64,000 nt of DNA, from positions 1 through 64,000 of the forward strand of contig JBEBJI010000004.1 of assembly GCA_040079935.1 (NCBI GenBank), read 5' to 3'. The stretch is from Methylotenera_A sp040079935. GTDB taxonomy: Bacteria > Pseudomonadota > Gammaproteobacteria > Burkholderiales > Methylophilaceae. Under the pieces are notes generated by a model that was not told the DNA's origin, ran no database searches, and saw only the letters and a program-made list of their open reading frames with translations. This document shows, in pieces, positions 50,929 to 59,601 of the stretch (within the stretch, counting starts at the first letter, position 1; every line of letters begins with the position of its first letter). The position numbers and the translations under genes were made by a program.

Positions 50929-51957
50929 TCAATCGGCTAGTTCTAATAACATCGCATCGCCGTAACTAAAAAAGCGATACTCTTGTTTTACCGCATGCGC
51001 GTAGGCGCTTTTAATTTGCTCAAAACCCGCGAAGGCAGACACTAACATGAGTAGCGTGCTTTTGGGTAGATGAAAATTAGTGAGTAGTTTATCGACTATT
51101 TTGAATTGAAAGCCTGGCGTGATGAAAATACTAGTTTCACCTTGGCCATGTTTTAAGGCGTTAAACTGAGCCGCACTTTCCAACGCACGTAAACTGGTGG
51201 TGCCAACCGCAATCACATTGTTACCTTTGGATTTTGTGCTTTTAATCATCGCAACCGTTTCGGCTGAAATCTGATAAATCTCGCTATGCATTTTATGATC
51301 TTCAATGTTATCTACGCGCACAGGTTGAAACGTGCCAGCGCCCACATGCAAAGTTACGAAGGCAATATTGACGTCATTGGCTTTTATTTTTTTTAGCATG
51401 GTCGCATCAAAGTGTAAGCCCGCGGTAGGCGCAGCAACTGCACCCGCATGTTTGGCGTAGACAGTTTGATACCGCTCGTCATCTTCCGCCTCAGCTCCGT
51501 GGGCAATGTAAGGCGGCAATGGGAGTGCGCCAAATTGTTCCAGTAAATCGAGTACAGGCGTTTCACCTAAAAACTTAACGTGAAATAAATCATCATCGCG
51601 ACTAATTACTTCAGCTTCAAACGCCTTAGCTAGTTTAAGCTTGGTGCCTGCTTTAGGTGAGCGCGAGGCGCGAATATGCGCCAACACATGATGCGTGTCT
51701 AGTACGCGTTCAACCAACAATTCAACTGCACCGCCGGTTGATTTTGTTCCGAATAAGCGCGCCTTAATAACGCGCGTATCGTTAAAAATCAGTAAATCCT
51801 CAGCATTTAGAAAGCTTGCAAAATCAATAAATTGCAAATCAGTTAGCTGGCCTGTTTTGCTGTTTAAGTGCAATAGTCTGCTGGCGCTGCGCTCGCTCGT
51901 AGGGTGTTGGGCGATAAGGCTGTCAGGTAAATTAAAGTCGAAATCTTGGGTTCGCAT
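50929..51957 (-). CDS. queA: S-adenosylmethionine:tRNA ribosyltransferase-isomerase
   Basis: QueA builds the epoxyqueuosine cyclopentene ring on tRNA from SAM. It has 342 residues with start MRTQDFDFNLPDSLIAQHPT; an ATG 15 codons further up has no support. Family blocks: FNDTRVIKARLFG, YIAHGAEAEDDERYQTVYA, GAVAAPTAGLHFD, FVTLHVGAGTFQPVRV and LTNFHLPKSTLLMLVSAFAG. Its start region overlaps the promoter of the divergent tRNA-Leu gene. No tgt is in the window. Confidence 0.96.
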   Translation of the reverse strand: MRTQDFDFNLPDSLIAQHPTSERSASRLLHLNSKTGQLTDLQFIDFASFLNAEDLLIFNDTRVIKARLFGTKSTGGAVELLVERVLDTHHVLAHIRASRSPKAGTKLKLAKAFEAEVISRDDDLFHVKFLGETPVLDLLEQFGALPLPPYIAHGAEAEDDERYQTVYAKHAGAVAAPTAGLHFDATMLKKIKANDVNIAFVTLHVGAGTFQPVRVDNIEDHKMHSEIYQISAETVAMIKSTKSKGNNVIAVGTTSLRALESAAQFNALKHGQGETSIFITPGFQFKIVDKLLTNFHLPKSTLLMLVSAFAGFEQIKSAYAHAVKQEYRFFSYGDAMLLELAD

Positions 51958-51978
51958 CGCGAAAAATATGGTTATAAT
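51951..51978 (+). promoter_or_regulatory. Predicted promoter of tRNA-Leu
   Basis: TTCGCA (51951-51956), 16 bases, perfect TATAAT (51973-51978), followed by a GC-rich discriminator GGCGGGG typical of stable-RNA promoters. It overlaps the first codons of queA. Confidence 0.72.
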
Positions 51979-52002
51979 GGCGGGGTTGCAATTATACCTC
52001 AA

Positions 52003-52089
52003 GCCGGGATGGCGGAATTGGTAGACGCACGGGACTCAAAATCCCGCGTTGGCGACAACGTGGGGGTTCGATTCCCCCTCCCGGCACCA
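52003..52089 (+). tRNA. tRNA-Leu (anticodon CAA)
   Basis: An 87-base class II tRNA: acceptor GCCGGGA pairs with TCCCGGC, anticodon arm CGGGA-CTCAAAA-TCCCG gives anticodon CAA, a long variable arm (GCGTTGGCGACAACGT) marks leucine, and the T arm contains GGTTCGATTCC. The 3' CCA is encoded. Confidence 0.96.
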
Positions 52090-52107
52090 AATACACAGCA
52101 GAAGATT

Positions 52108-52135
52108 AAAAAATGTTACAAAAATGTAACTTTTT
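52108..52135 (+). terminator. Terminator after tRNA-Leu
   Basis: GTTACA, loop AAAA, TGTAAC followed by TTTTT, flanked upstream by an A run. A weak AT-rich stem, but well placed. Confidence 0.6.
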
Positions 52136-52176
52136 GCTTGAGGCTGTTAATTTTTTATGCTACTTTCTCATTGTTT

Positions 52177-52190
52177 TTGATCTGCGTCAA
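52177..52190. promoter_or_regulatory. FNR/ANR-type binding site upstream of coxB
   Basis: TTGATCTGCGTCAA matches the FNR/ANR consensus TTGAT-N4-ATCAA at all but one base. It lies 144 bases before coxB, the first gene of the cytochrome oxidase cluster, consistent with oxygen-responsive control. Confidence 0.65.
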
Positions 52191-52333
52191 AACGTCACAT
52201 GTCAAAAATGTATCAATAATAAAGTGCGATATAAGCACAAAATACTTACAAATGATGCGCTTAGCTTCGTCGAAATGGCGAGTTGACTGCGAATCGGATT
52301 ATTGAATTATTCACATTTAAGGTAGATTGAGTT

Positions 52334-53440
52334 ATGAATAAGAAAGCTATTTACTTTCTAGGGGCGGCGTTATCGTCAATTGGCAGCACTGCACAAGCGG
52401 AATATGGACTAAATCTTAAAGCGCCAGTAACGGAAATTGCAGGTCAGATTTATGATCTGCACATGTTAATCGTTTGGATTTGTTTGGGAATTTTTGTGGT
52501 GGTATTTGGGATTATGTTCTACTCCCTTTATAAACATCGCAAATCAGTTGGACATAAAGCCGTTCAGTTTCATGAGCATCACACGCTTGAGATTATATGG
52601 ACAATTATTCCAGCATTAATCTTGCTGGCAATCGCTTTTCCAGCAACCAAAACCATTTTTGCGATGAAAGACACCACTGCAGCAGATATGACAGTTAAAG
52701 TTACAGGGTATCAATGGAAATGGGAATACGATTACTTAGATAAAGATGTAAAATTCATCAGCAATTTATCAACTACGCAAGACCAGATTAATAATAAAGC
52801 CGAAAAAGGTGAGAACTATTTGTTAGAAGTTGATAATCCAATGGTGGTGCCAGTAGGCAAAAAAGTAAGAGTGATACTAACAGCCAGTGACGTGATTCAC
52901 GCTTGGTGGGTGCCAGAGTTTGGTGTGAAGCAAGATGCGATTCCAGGTTTTATTAAAGAAACTTGGTTTAGAGCAGAAAAAGAAGGTATTTATCGTGGCC
53001 AGTGTGCTGAGTTGTGTGGTAAAGCGCATGGCTACATGCCTATAGTGGTTGAAGTGGTGGCGGAAGATAAATACAACGAGTGGTTAGAGTCTAAAAAAGC
53101 TGCTGCAGCTGCTGCTAATGCGGGCGCCGATAAAGAATGGACTAAAGATGATTTAGTTGCGAACGGTAAAGCTGTTTACGAGAAAAACTGTGCAGTATGT
53201 CACCAAGCAAGTGGTGCAGGTCTGCCGCCAGCGTTCCCAGCGATTACTGGTGGTAAAGTGACCACTGGGCCTATTGCTGATCAATTGGCGCTGATACTAA
53301 ACGGTAAAAACGTAATGCCAGCTTGGAAAGCTTTGCTAAACGATGTGGAAATCGCATCAGTGATTGCTTATGAGCGTAATGCCTTAGGTAATTCGATGGG
53401 TGATTTTGTTCAGCCATCAGCAGTAAAAGCGGCGCGATAA
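52334..53440 (+). CDS. coxB: Cytochrome c oxidase subunit II with fused cytochrome c domain (caa3 type)
   Basis: A 368-residue subunit. It has a signal-like N-terminus, two membrane helices (about 27-55 and 75-100), the CuA domain with KVTGYQWKWEYDY and the copper ligands in CAELCGKAHGYMPIVVE (about 219-235), then a C-terminal cytochrome c domain with CAVCH (about 288-292) and a late Met in NVMPAW. The fused heme domain accepts electrons from soluble cytochromes. First gene of the cox cluster. Confidence 0.96.
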   Translation: MNKKAIYFLGAALSSIGSTAQAEYGLNLKAPVTEIAGQIYDLHMLIVWICLGIFVVVFGIMFYSLYKHRKSVGHKAVQFHEHHTLEIIWTIIPALILLAIAFPATKTIFAMKDTTAADMTVKVTGYQWKWEYDYLDKDVKFISNLSTTQDQINNKAEKGENYLLEVDNPMVVPVGKKVRVILTASDVIHAWWVPEFGVKQDAIPGFIKETWFRAEKEGIYRGQCAELCGKAHGYMPIVVEVVAEDKYNEWLESKKAAAAAANAGADKEWTKDDLVANGKAVYEKNCAVCHQASGAGLPPAFPAITGGKVTTGPIADQLALILNGKNVMPAWKALLNDVEIASVIAYERNALGNSMGDFVQPSAVKAAR

Positions 53441-53488
53441 ATACTTAATTTAATAGACAAAAATAGCGGTAGTTTTTAGGAGAATTTG

Positions 53489-55078
53489 ATGAGTACGACA
53501 ACTGCAACACATCACGACGACCATGCGCATGATAGCCATGGACATCCTACTGGGCTTATGCGTTGGGTAAAATCAACCAACCATAAAGATATTGGTACCA
53601 TGTACTTATGGTTCAGTTTCACAATGTTCTTGTTTGCAGGTGCAATGGCAATGGGCATACGTGCTGAGTTGTTTCAACCAGGCCTACAATTTGTGCAGCC
53701 AGAAACGTTTAATCAGCTAACAACCTTACACGGCTTGATTATGATTTTCGGTGCGATTATGCCGGCATTTGTAGGCTTTGCTAACTGGATGGTGCCTATG
53801 ATGATAGGCGCGCCAGATATGGCGTTTCCGCGACTCAACAACATGAGCTTTTGGTTATTAATTCCTGCGGCTATTTTGCTTGTATCCTCAATTTTTGTGC
53901 CAGGCGGCGCAGTTGCGGGTGGTTGGACGATGTATCCACCACTCTCAGTACAAGGCGGCATGTCAGTTGATATGAGCGTTTTCGCATTGCATATATTAGG
54001 TGTGTCTTCAATTGTGGGTTCTATCAACATTATTACCACTATTTTCAATATGCGTGCTCCTGGCATGACATTAATGAAAATGCCTATGTTTGTTTGGACA
54101 TGGTTGATTACTGCCTACCTATTGATTGCGGCGATGCCTGTGCTGGCGGGTGCGTTGACCATGTTGATTACAGACCGTCATTTCGGTACGCACTTCTTTA
54201 ATGCGGCTGGCGGCGGTGATCCAGTGCTGTTCCAGCACGTATTCTGGTTCTTTGGTCATCCAGAAGTTTATATTATGATTTTGCCAGCTTTCGGTATTCT
54301 TTCTACCATTATCCCAACCTTTGCACGTAAACCTTTGTTTGGTTATGCGTCTATGGTGTATGCGACTGCGGCAATTGCGGTGTTATCTTTTGTTGTGTGG
54401 GCGCACCATATGTTCACAACAGGTATGCCGGTGGCTGGACAATTATTCTTCATGTACAGCACCATGCTAATTTCTGTGCCAACAGGTGTAAAAGTATTCA
54501 ACTGGTTAGCCACGATGTGGAAGGGTTCGATGACCTTTGAAACGCCGATGCTGTTCTCAGTCGCGGTGGTATTCTTGTTTACTATCGGAGGTTTTAGCGG
54601 TTTGGTTTGCGCGATTCTGCCTGTGGATATTCAGTTGCAAGATACTTACTATGTGGTAGCACATTTCCATTATGTATTGTTCTCTGGCGCGGCAATGGCA
54701 ATTATGGGTGGTGTCTATTACTGGTTGCCAAAATGGACAGGTCATATGTATGACGAAACATTAGGTAAATGGCATTTCTGGTTGACGACAATTGCTTTTA
54801 ACGTCACTTTCTTCCCTATGCATTTTACGGGTTTAGCGGGTATGCCACGTCGCATTCCAGATTACTCACAACAGTTTGCTGAGTTCAATATGATTTCTTC
54901 TCTGGGCGCATTTGCCTTAGGTTTAAGCCAGTTATTGTTCTTGTATGTGGTGATAAAATGTATAAAAGGTGGTGCAAAAGCGACCAATCAAGTTTGGGAA
55001 GGTGCTGAAGGTTTAGAATGGACTGTTGCATCACCTGCGCCATTTCATACTTTTGAAACCCCACCACAAGTTAAGTAA
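53489..55078 (+). CDS. coxA: Cytochrome c oxidase subunit I
   Basis: The catalytic heme-copper subunit of 529 residues and 12 helices. The low-spin heme His is in TTLHGLIMIFGAIMPAF; CuB His-Tyr region FWFFGHPEVYIMILPAFG; the HH pair is in VWAHHMFTTG; the two hemes are ligated in VAHFHYVLFSGAAMAIMGG. An N-terminal His-rich tail (THHDDHAHDSHGHP) may hold metal. The ATG at 53489 has AGGAG eight bases upstream. Confidence 0.98.
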   Translation: MSTTTATHHDDHAHDSHGHPTGLMRWVKSTNHKDIGTMYLWFSFTMFLFAGAMAMGIRAELFQPGLQFVQPETFNQLTTLHGLIMIFGAIMPAFVGFANWMVPMMIGAPDMAFPRLNNMSFWLLIPAAILLVSSIFVPGGAVAGGWTMYPPLSVQGGMSVDMSVFALHILGVSSIVGSINIITTIFNMRAPGMTLMKMPMFVWTWLITAYLLIAAMPVLAGALTMLITDRHFGTHFFNAAGGGDPVLFQHVFWFFGHPEVYIMILPAFGILSTIIPTFARKPLFGYASMVYATAAIAVLSFVVWAHHMFTTGMPVAGQLFFMYSTMLISVPTGVKVFNWLATMWKGSMTFETPMLFSVAVVFLFTIGGFSGLVCAILPVDIQLQDTYYVVAHFHYVLFSGAAMAIMGGVYYWLPKWTGHMYDETLGKWHFWLTTIAFNVTFFPMHFTGLAGMPRRIPDYSQQFAEFNMISSLGAFALGLSQLLFLYVVIKCIKGGAKATNQVWEGAEGLEWTVASPAPFHTFETPPQVK

Positions 55079-55111
55079 GTGTTTGATAAAGAAAATATTT
55101 AGGGAGCAAAC

Positions 55112-55960
55112 ATGAGTCAAAATACAAAAAATTATTACTTACCAGGCCCATCATTTTGGCCGCTAATTGCATCAATTTCACTTTTCCTGTTAGCAGGCGG
55201 TTTTACCATGGTGATAAATAAAGTGGCCATGGGCACACCACTTATGATTGCAGGTGGCTTGTGCCTAGGGTACTTACTGTACGGTTGGTTTGCGGAAGTA
55301 ATTGGAGAGAGTGTCAGCAAGTCTTATAACAAGCAGGTAGATAAATCTTTCCGCTGGGGTATGGGGTGGTTCATATTCTCTGAAGTGATGTTCTTTTTTG
55401 GTTTCTTTGGCGCACTATTTTACACACGTAACGTTTCCTTGCCTTGGTTGGCGGATGCGCATGGATTAACTGGGGCAGCTGCTTTATGGCCAGGTTTTCA
55501 AGCTATGTGGCCATCAGCAGGTCCAGCAGCTACAGAAGCGCTAACAGTAATTCCTGCTTGGGGCTTGCCAGCGATTAATACTTTGTTATTGCTTGCTTCA
55601 GGTGTAACTTTGACTTGGGCGCACTGGGGTTTAATGAAAAATAATCGTAAGCAACTTACGATTGGCTTGATTTTAACCATTGCGCTCGGTGTTTTGTTCT
55701 TGTTCTTGCAAGCGCATGAATACGGCGAAGCAGAGTTTACAATTAAATCAGGCATATACGGTGCTACCTTTTATATGTTGACTGGTTTTCACGGTTTGCA
55801 TGTAACGATGGGTGTGATTATGCTATCTATCATTTTATTCCGCGTATTAAAAGGGCATTTTGACTCACATGATCACTTTGGTTTTGAAGCGGTAGCTTGG
55901 TATTGGCACTTTGTGGACGTGGTGTGGTTGTTCCTGTTCATATTCGTGTACTGGCTATAG
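55112..55960 (+). CDS. coxC: Cytochrome c oxidase subunit III
   Basis: A 282-residue, seven-helix accessory subunit. Signature parts: SKSYNKQVDKSFRWGMGWFI, FSEVMFFFGFFGALF, then FLQAHEYGEAEFTIKSGIYG and TGFHGLHVTMGVIM, and the ending AVAWYWHFVDVVWLFLFIFVY. GGGAG precedes the ATG. It directly follows coxA, whereas in many betaproteobacteria ctaG lies between them. Confidence 0.97.
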   Translation: MSQNTKNYYLPGPSFWPLIASISLFLLAGGFTMVINKVAMGTPLMIAGGLCLGYLLYGWFAEVIGESVSKSYNKQVDKSFRWGMGWFIFSEVMFFFGFFGALFYTRNVSLPWLADAHGLTGAAALWPGFQAMWPSAGPAATEALTVIPAWGLPAINTLLLLASGVTLTWAHWGLMKNNRKQLTIGLILTIALGVLFLFLQAHEYGEAEFTIKSGIYGATFYMLTGFHGLHVTMGVIMLSIILFRVLKGHFDSHDHFGFEAVAWYWHFVDVVWLFLFIFVYWL

Positions 55961-55977
55961 TTTTAGTTTAGGTATAT

Positions 55978-56014
55978 TAAACGCCGCAAGGTTTTCCTTG
56001 TGGCGTTTATTTTT
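55978..56014 (+). terminator. Rho-independent terminator after coxC
   Basis: A 14-bp stem with one G-T pair (AACGCCGCAAGG...CCTTGTGGCGTT), loop TTTT, followed by ATTTTT. It separates the structural genes coxBAC from the assembly genes. Confidence 0.88.
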
Positions 56015-56148
56015 GTATATTATCTAACGGTTGAGAATTATTTTACGCAGTTACAATCATAAGTTTATATGTAAGCAGAGTTTGATTGCAGATACGGTGT
56101 CACAAATAAAACAGGCATACTTTTTGGATAAAATGATAAGGAATTAAA

Positions 56149-56253
56149 ATGGATACAGACAAGCAAAAGCAACGCCGCAAAAATTTATTAGTAGGATGGA
56201 CAATAGGTATATTAGCAGTGGTTTTTTACGCGACCTCAATTTTTTACAAGTAG
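56149..56253 (+). CDS. Cytochrome oxidase small assembly protein
   Basis: A 34-codon frame MDTDKQKQRRKNLLVGWTIG followed by ILAVVFYATSIFYK, with AAGGAA before the ATG. It has a basic N-terminus and one membrane helix. Tiny single-span proteins of this build precede ctaG in betaproteobacterial cox clusters and are annotated as small assembly proteins; the role is inferred from position. Its size makes it easy to miss. Confidence 0.78.
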   Translation: MDTDKQKQRRKNLLVGWTIGILAVVFYATSIFYK

Positions 56254-56273
56254 TGACAAGTGCAAATAAGTGA

Positions 56274-56876
56274 ATGAACTCAGACGATAAAAAATCAGTA
56301 TTATCCTCAACAAATAATCACCTAGCTTGGAAGCTAAGTATCATTGCACTTTTAGGGTTACTGTTCGGGTTTGCTATCGCGCCACTTTACGATGTGCTGT
56401 GCAAAAAATTCGGTCTGAATGGCCGCGCAGATAGCACCATGACGGCATCTGATAAGAATATGAAGATTGATAAAACGCGCTTGGTGACGGTTATTTTTAC
56501 TGGAAATACCATGCCGGGCTTGACCTGGAGCTTTAGCCCAACGGACGCTACTTTGCGCGTGCATCCTGGTGAGATTACATTGACCAGTTACACAGCAAAA
56601 AATTATGGCGCGGATAGTGAGTTAGGCGTTGCAGTACCTAGCGTAACCCCAGAGTTAGCCACACTTTATTTTAAGAAGATTGAGTGTTTTTGCTTTAAGC
56701 AACAAACTTTAAAATCGGGTGAAAGCAAGAAAATGCCAGTGATGTTCTATGTGCGACCCGATTTGCCAGCAGATGTGAATACGGTGACTTTAAATTACGC
56801 CTTTTTTAATGGCGTACCGGGTGCAGACAAAGCAGCATTGATTCAAGGTAGCAAAGTGGTAACAACAGTAAATTAG
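56274..56876 (+). CDS. ctaG: Cytochrome c oxidase assembly protein CtaG (Cox11)
   Basis: A copper chaperone of 200 residues that inserts CuB into subunit I. One N-terminal membrane helix (about 18-40), then a periplasmic immunoglobulin-like domain with the copper site KIECFCFKQQTL (about 127-138) and VMFYVRPDLP, and the end TLNYAFFNG. It begins 20 bases after the small assembly gene. Confidence 0.94.
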   Translation: MNSDDKKSVLSSTNNHLAWKLSIIALLGLLFGFAIAPLYDVLCKKFGLNGRADSTMTASDKNMKIDKTRLVTVIFTGNTMPGLTWSFSPTDATLRVHPGEITLTSYTAKNYGADSELGVAVPSVTPELATLYFKKIECFCFKQQTLKSGESKKMPVMFYVRPDLPADVNTVTLNYAFFNGVPGADKAALIQGSKVVTTVN

Positions 56877-56898
56877 GATTGGCCATTGCAAAATATGT

Positions 56899-56933
56899 GC
56901 TCTGCAAGCCGCATGGATATTGGTCTGCAGAGC
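56899..56933 (-). repeat. 35-bp palindromic repeat, copy K (convergent junction in cox cluster)
   Basis: GCTCTGCAAGCC, loop GCATGGATATT, GGTCTGCAGAGC: perfect outer arms with the compensatory T:A third pair. The surroundings extend the palindrome (AAATATG before, CATATTTT after), giving a terminator-like T run on the plus side. Confidence 0.93.
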
Positions 56934-56976
56934 ATATTTTTTGATAATAAAAGCGTGCGTGTATATGAAAGTAACT

Positions 56977-57183
56977 TTAAGGATGTGGGTTTGGTGGGCC
57001 GATTACGCCAGTAAAAAACGCCAGCATAATCAGTAGAAAAAGCCCCAGCGACAAAGAAATGCGCCAAGTGAGCGCTTTCACCGTGCGTTCGCTGGTGTCT
57101 CCTTTCATTAAATAATACAGCGCTGAAAACAAGCTGCCGGCAATGAGTAGAAGTACAATAATGATCAGAATTTTTACTAGCAT
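56977..57183 (-). CDS. Twin transmembrane protein, DUF2909 family
   Basis: A 68-residue protein with two membrane helices (IIIVLLLIAGSLFSALYYL and SLSLGLFLLIMLAFF) joined by a short polar loop with MKGDTSERTVKALTWR, as in DUF2909, a family found inside betaproteobacterial cox clusters. AAGG lies upstream of the ATG. Here the gene is inverted relative to the rest of the cluster. Confidence 0.78.
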   Translation of the reverse strand: MLVKILIIIVLLLIAGSLFSALYYLMKGDTSERTVKALTWRISLSLGLFLLIMLAFFTGVIGPPNPHP

Positions 57184-57240
57184 GATATGCCTTGAACAAA
57201 ATAACCAAGCTGATTATGCGGCTAAACTAGCGGGATTGCA

Positions 57241-57972
57241 ATGAAATATACGTTTCGCCCAAATATCTGGATGACGCTAGCAACACTAGCGGTGATGGTG
57301 ATGTGTATTAAGGCTGGGCTGTGGCAATACAATAAAGCACAGTCAAAACAAGCGTTACAAACGCAGCTAAACACGCGCCTCGCCGAGCTGCCAGTAGGAC
57401 TTCCTGATAAGCTGTTAACTAGTAAAATAGCGGATTTAGAACAGTGGCGCTATCGGCGTGTTAAGTTTGCTGGCGTGTATGACACGCGTTATCAGGTGTT
57501 GCTAGATAACCAAGTGGAAAATATCGTGGTGGGTTACCACGTGCTCACCCCCATGCAAGTAGAAGGAAGCCGCCATTACGTGCTGGTAAATAGGGGCTGG
57601 ATTCCGATTACAGCAAGCCGCAAGGTGCCCGTGGTTATTGCTTCGCCGGGCAGGCAAGAAATTGAAGGTGATATTGCATTGCCTTCGAAAAGGTTTTTTA
57701 CCCTAGAAGCGCCGCCAGCAATCGATGGAAAGTGGCATCAGGTCTGGCAAAATTTGGACATGGTGCGCTATGCCAAATCGGTACCATTTGCCGTGCAGCC
57801 TTTTGTGGTGAGGTTGGATGCAAAAAGTAAGGCGGACGGATTTGTGAGAAACTGGCCACCACCAGGCGAGCGGGTTTCAATGCATTTGGGCTACGCCTAC
57901 CAGTGGTTTGGCTTTGCGCTAACGCTGCTGGTGATTTATATTGTATTGAATGTGAAGAAAGTAAGGATTTAA
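57241..57972 (+). CDS. SURF1 family cytochrome oxidase assembly protein
   Basis: A 243-residue inner-membrane protein with an N-terminal and a C-terminal helix flanking a periplasmic domain, aiding heme a insertion. Motifs: KAGLWQYNKAQSKQALQ, YRRVKFAGVYDTRYQVLLDN, VLVNRGWIP and the C-terminal HLGYAYQWFGFALTLLVIY. The next gene starts at the base after its stop. Confidence 0.93.
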   Translation: MKYTFRPNIWMTLATLAVMVMCIKAGLWQYNKAQSKQALQTQLNTRLAELPVGLPDKLLTSKIADLEQWRYRRVKFAGVYDTRYQVLLDNQVENIVVGYHVLTPMQVEGSRHYVLVNRGWIPITASRKVPVVIASPGRQEIEGDIALPSKRFFTLEAPPAIDGKWHQVWQNLDMVRYAKSVPFAVQPFVVRLDAKSKADGFVRNWPPPGERVSMHLGYAYQWFGFALTLLVIYIVLNVKKVRI

Positions 57973-58581
57973 ATGATGTCAGAATTAGCCAACACGCAAT
58001 TACCCCCAAATAAAACGAGCGGCAGAAAAATACTGCTCATTTTGGCCGTTATTTTTGTATTGCCATTCACGGTTGCTGCGACGCTACACCTGTTGAATTT
58101 AAAGCCAAGTGGCCATAGTTATGGCGATTTAATTCAACCACCCCAAGCCATGGTATTTCCAGTTATGCACGATGCACAAGCCAAAGAGTTTACAGCGTCG
58201 CAATGGCTTAAAATATGGAGCGTTGTCATGGTCGATTCTACTGGCTGCGCCCAGCCCTGCCAAGCGCAGGTGCATTTACTCAAGCAAGTACACACGTCAC
58301 TGAATAAAGATAAGCATCGTCTGCAACGTGTATTGCTTGTTCCCGCAGAAATTAAAACTGACGCTTTGGCAGTTTTGCAAAAGCAATATCCAGATTTGTT
58401 GATTTTAACGGGTGCAAATGCTGAAACCACACAGTTCTCAGCGCAATTTAAAGTGGCTGGCGCACAAGTTTATTTAGTCGATCCTTTGGGTAATTTGATG
58501 ATGAGTTACCCAGAAAAAATGGATCCAAAAGGCATTTTTAGCGATTTAAAACGCTTACTTAAGAACTCTTGGGCAGGCTAA
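57973..58581 (+). CDS. Membrane-anchored thioredoxin-like protein of the cox cluster
   Basis: A 202-residue protein with one N-terminal membrane helix (about 20-40) and a periplasmic domain carrying CAQPC (about residues 93-97) followed by a thioredoxin-like alpha/beta pattern (RVLLVPAEI; LLILTGANAE; VYLVDPLGNLMMSYP). It resembles the SCO-like or thioredoxin-like proteins encoded between surf1 and ctaA in betaproteobacteria; a redox or copper role in CuA assembly is inferred. No separate sco gene is seen in the window. It overlaps neither neighbour by more than a few bases. Confidence 0.75.
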   Translation: MMSELANTQLPPNKTSGRKILLILAVIFVLPFTVAATLHLLNLKPSGHSYGDLIQPPQAMVFPVMHDAQAKEFTASQWLKIWSVVMVDSTGCAQPCQAQVHLLKQVHTSLNKDKHRLQRVLLVPAEIKTDALAVLQKQYPDLLILTGANAETTQFSAQFKVAGAQVYLVDPLGNLMMSYPEKMDPKGIFSDLKRLLKNSWAG

Positions 58582-58586
58582 AAAAG

Positions 58587-59561
58587 ATGCGTGTATTTAA
58601 TAAATTAGTATTAATAGCCACATTACTTACGCTATGTGTGGTGGTGCTGGGTGCTTATGTGCGTTTGTCTGATGCTGGCTTAGGCTGCCCCGATTGGCCA
58701 GGTTGCTACGGCACGCTTACTGTGCCACAAAGCGAAACTGCACTGCAACATGCGCAAACAGCTTACCCTGATTCGCCTGTAGAGCATGGTAAGGCATGGA
58801 AAGAAATGATTCATCGTTATTTTGCAGGTGCTTTGGGGTTGTTGGTGCTGGCTATTTTTGTCATGGCTTGGCGCGCGCGTAGAGAGATTAAAGTTTCACC
58901 ATGGTTGCCCACAGTATTGTTGATTTTGATTGTATTTCAGGCGGCACTTGGTATGTGGACAGTGACCTTATTACTTAAGCCTGCAGTAGTTACGGCGCAC
59001 TTGATAGGCGGCATGAGCACGCTGGCGCTATTAACGTGGATTGCCCATCGACATCTTGGCTTGACACCTAGACGCGTCTTGCAATCTGAAAGTTTACGAT
59101 TTTGGGTGCGTGGCGCGCTGGTAATTTTATTTGTGCAGATATTTTTAGGTGGATGGACAAGCACTAACTATGCGGCTCTCGCGTGCACCGATTTTCCCAC
59201 CTGTCATGGAGCGTGGTTTCCAGAGATGGACTTTGGCAATGCATTCCATTGGGTGCGAGAGTTAGGTCAAGGCGCAGATGGCAAGGCATTACCTTTGGCC
59301 GCGTACACCGCTATACAGTGGACGCACCGCGTGGGTGCGCTAATTACCTTTATATATTTAGTTTGGCTTGGCTTGCGCTTGATAAAGCAGCCACAGCTAA
59401 AGAGGTTAGCACTTATTATGCTTGGAATACTAATCGCACAAATTGGTTTAGGCATTGCGAATTTGTTGCTACATCTTCCACTTGTGCTGGCAGTAGGGCA
59501 TAATATGGGCGCGGCATTATTACTCATTACCGTGGTTGTGCTTAACTCAAAGATAACATAA
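58587..59561 (+). CDS. ctaA: Heme A synthase (COX15/CtaA)
   Basis: An eight-helix membrane enzyme that oxidises heme O to heme A. It has 324 residues with GAYVRLSDAGLGCPDWPGCYG near the start, heme His in WKEMIHRYFAGALGLLVL, HLIGGMSTLALLTWIAHRH, GGWTSTNYAALACTDFPTCHG and QWTHRVGALI. The ATG at 58587 is taken as start; a TTG at 58569 lies inside the preceding gene. ctaB follows. Confidence 0.95.
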   Translation: MRVFNKLVLIATLLTLCVVVLGAYVRLSDAGLGCPDWPGCYGTLTVPQSETALQHAQTAYPDSPVEHGKAWKEMIHRYFAGALGLLVLAIFVMAWRARREIKVSPWLPTVLLILIVFQAALGMWTVTLLLKPAVVTAHLIGGMSTLALLTWIAHRHLGLTPRRVLQSESLRFWVRGALVILFVQIFLGGWTSTNYAALACTDFPTCHGAWFPEMDFGNAFHWVRELGQGADGKALPLAAYTAIQWTHRVGALITFIYLVWLGLRLIKQPQLKRLALIMLGILIAQIGLGIANLLLHLPLVLAVGHNMGAALLLITVVVLNSKIT

Positions 59562-59601
59562 CAAGTCTAGCGAGTTGAAATAAGAGGCAGAGAGAATTTT
59601 T

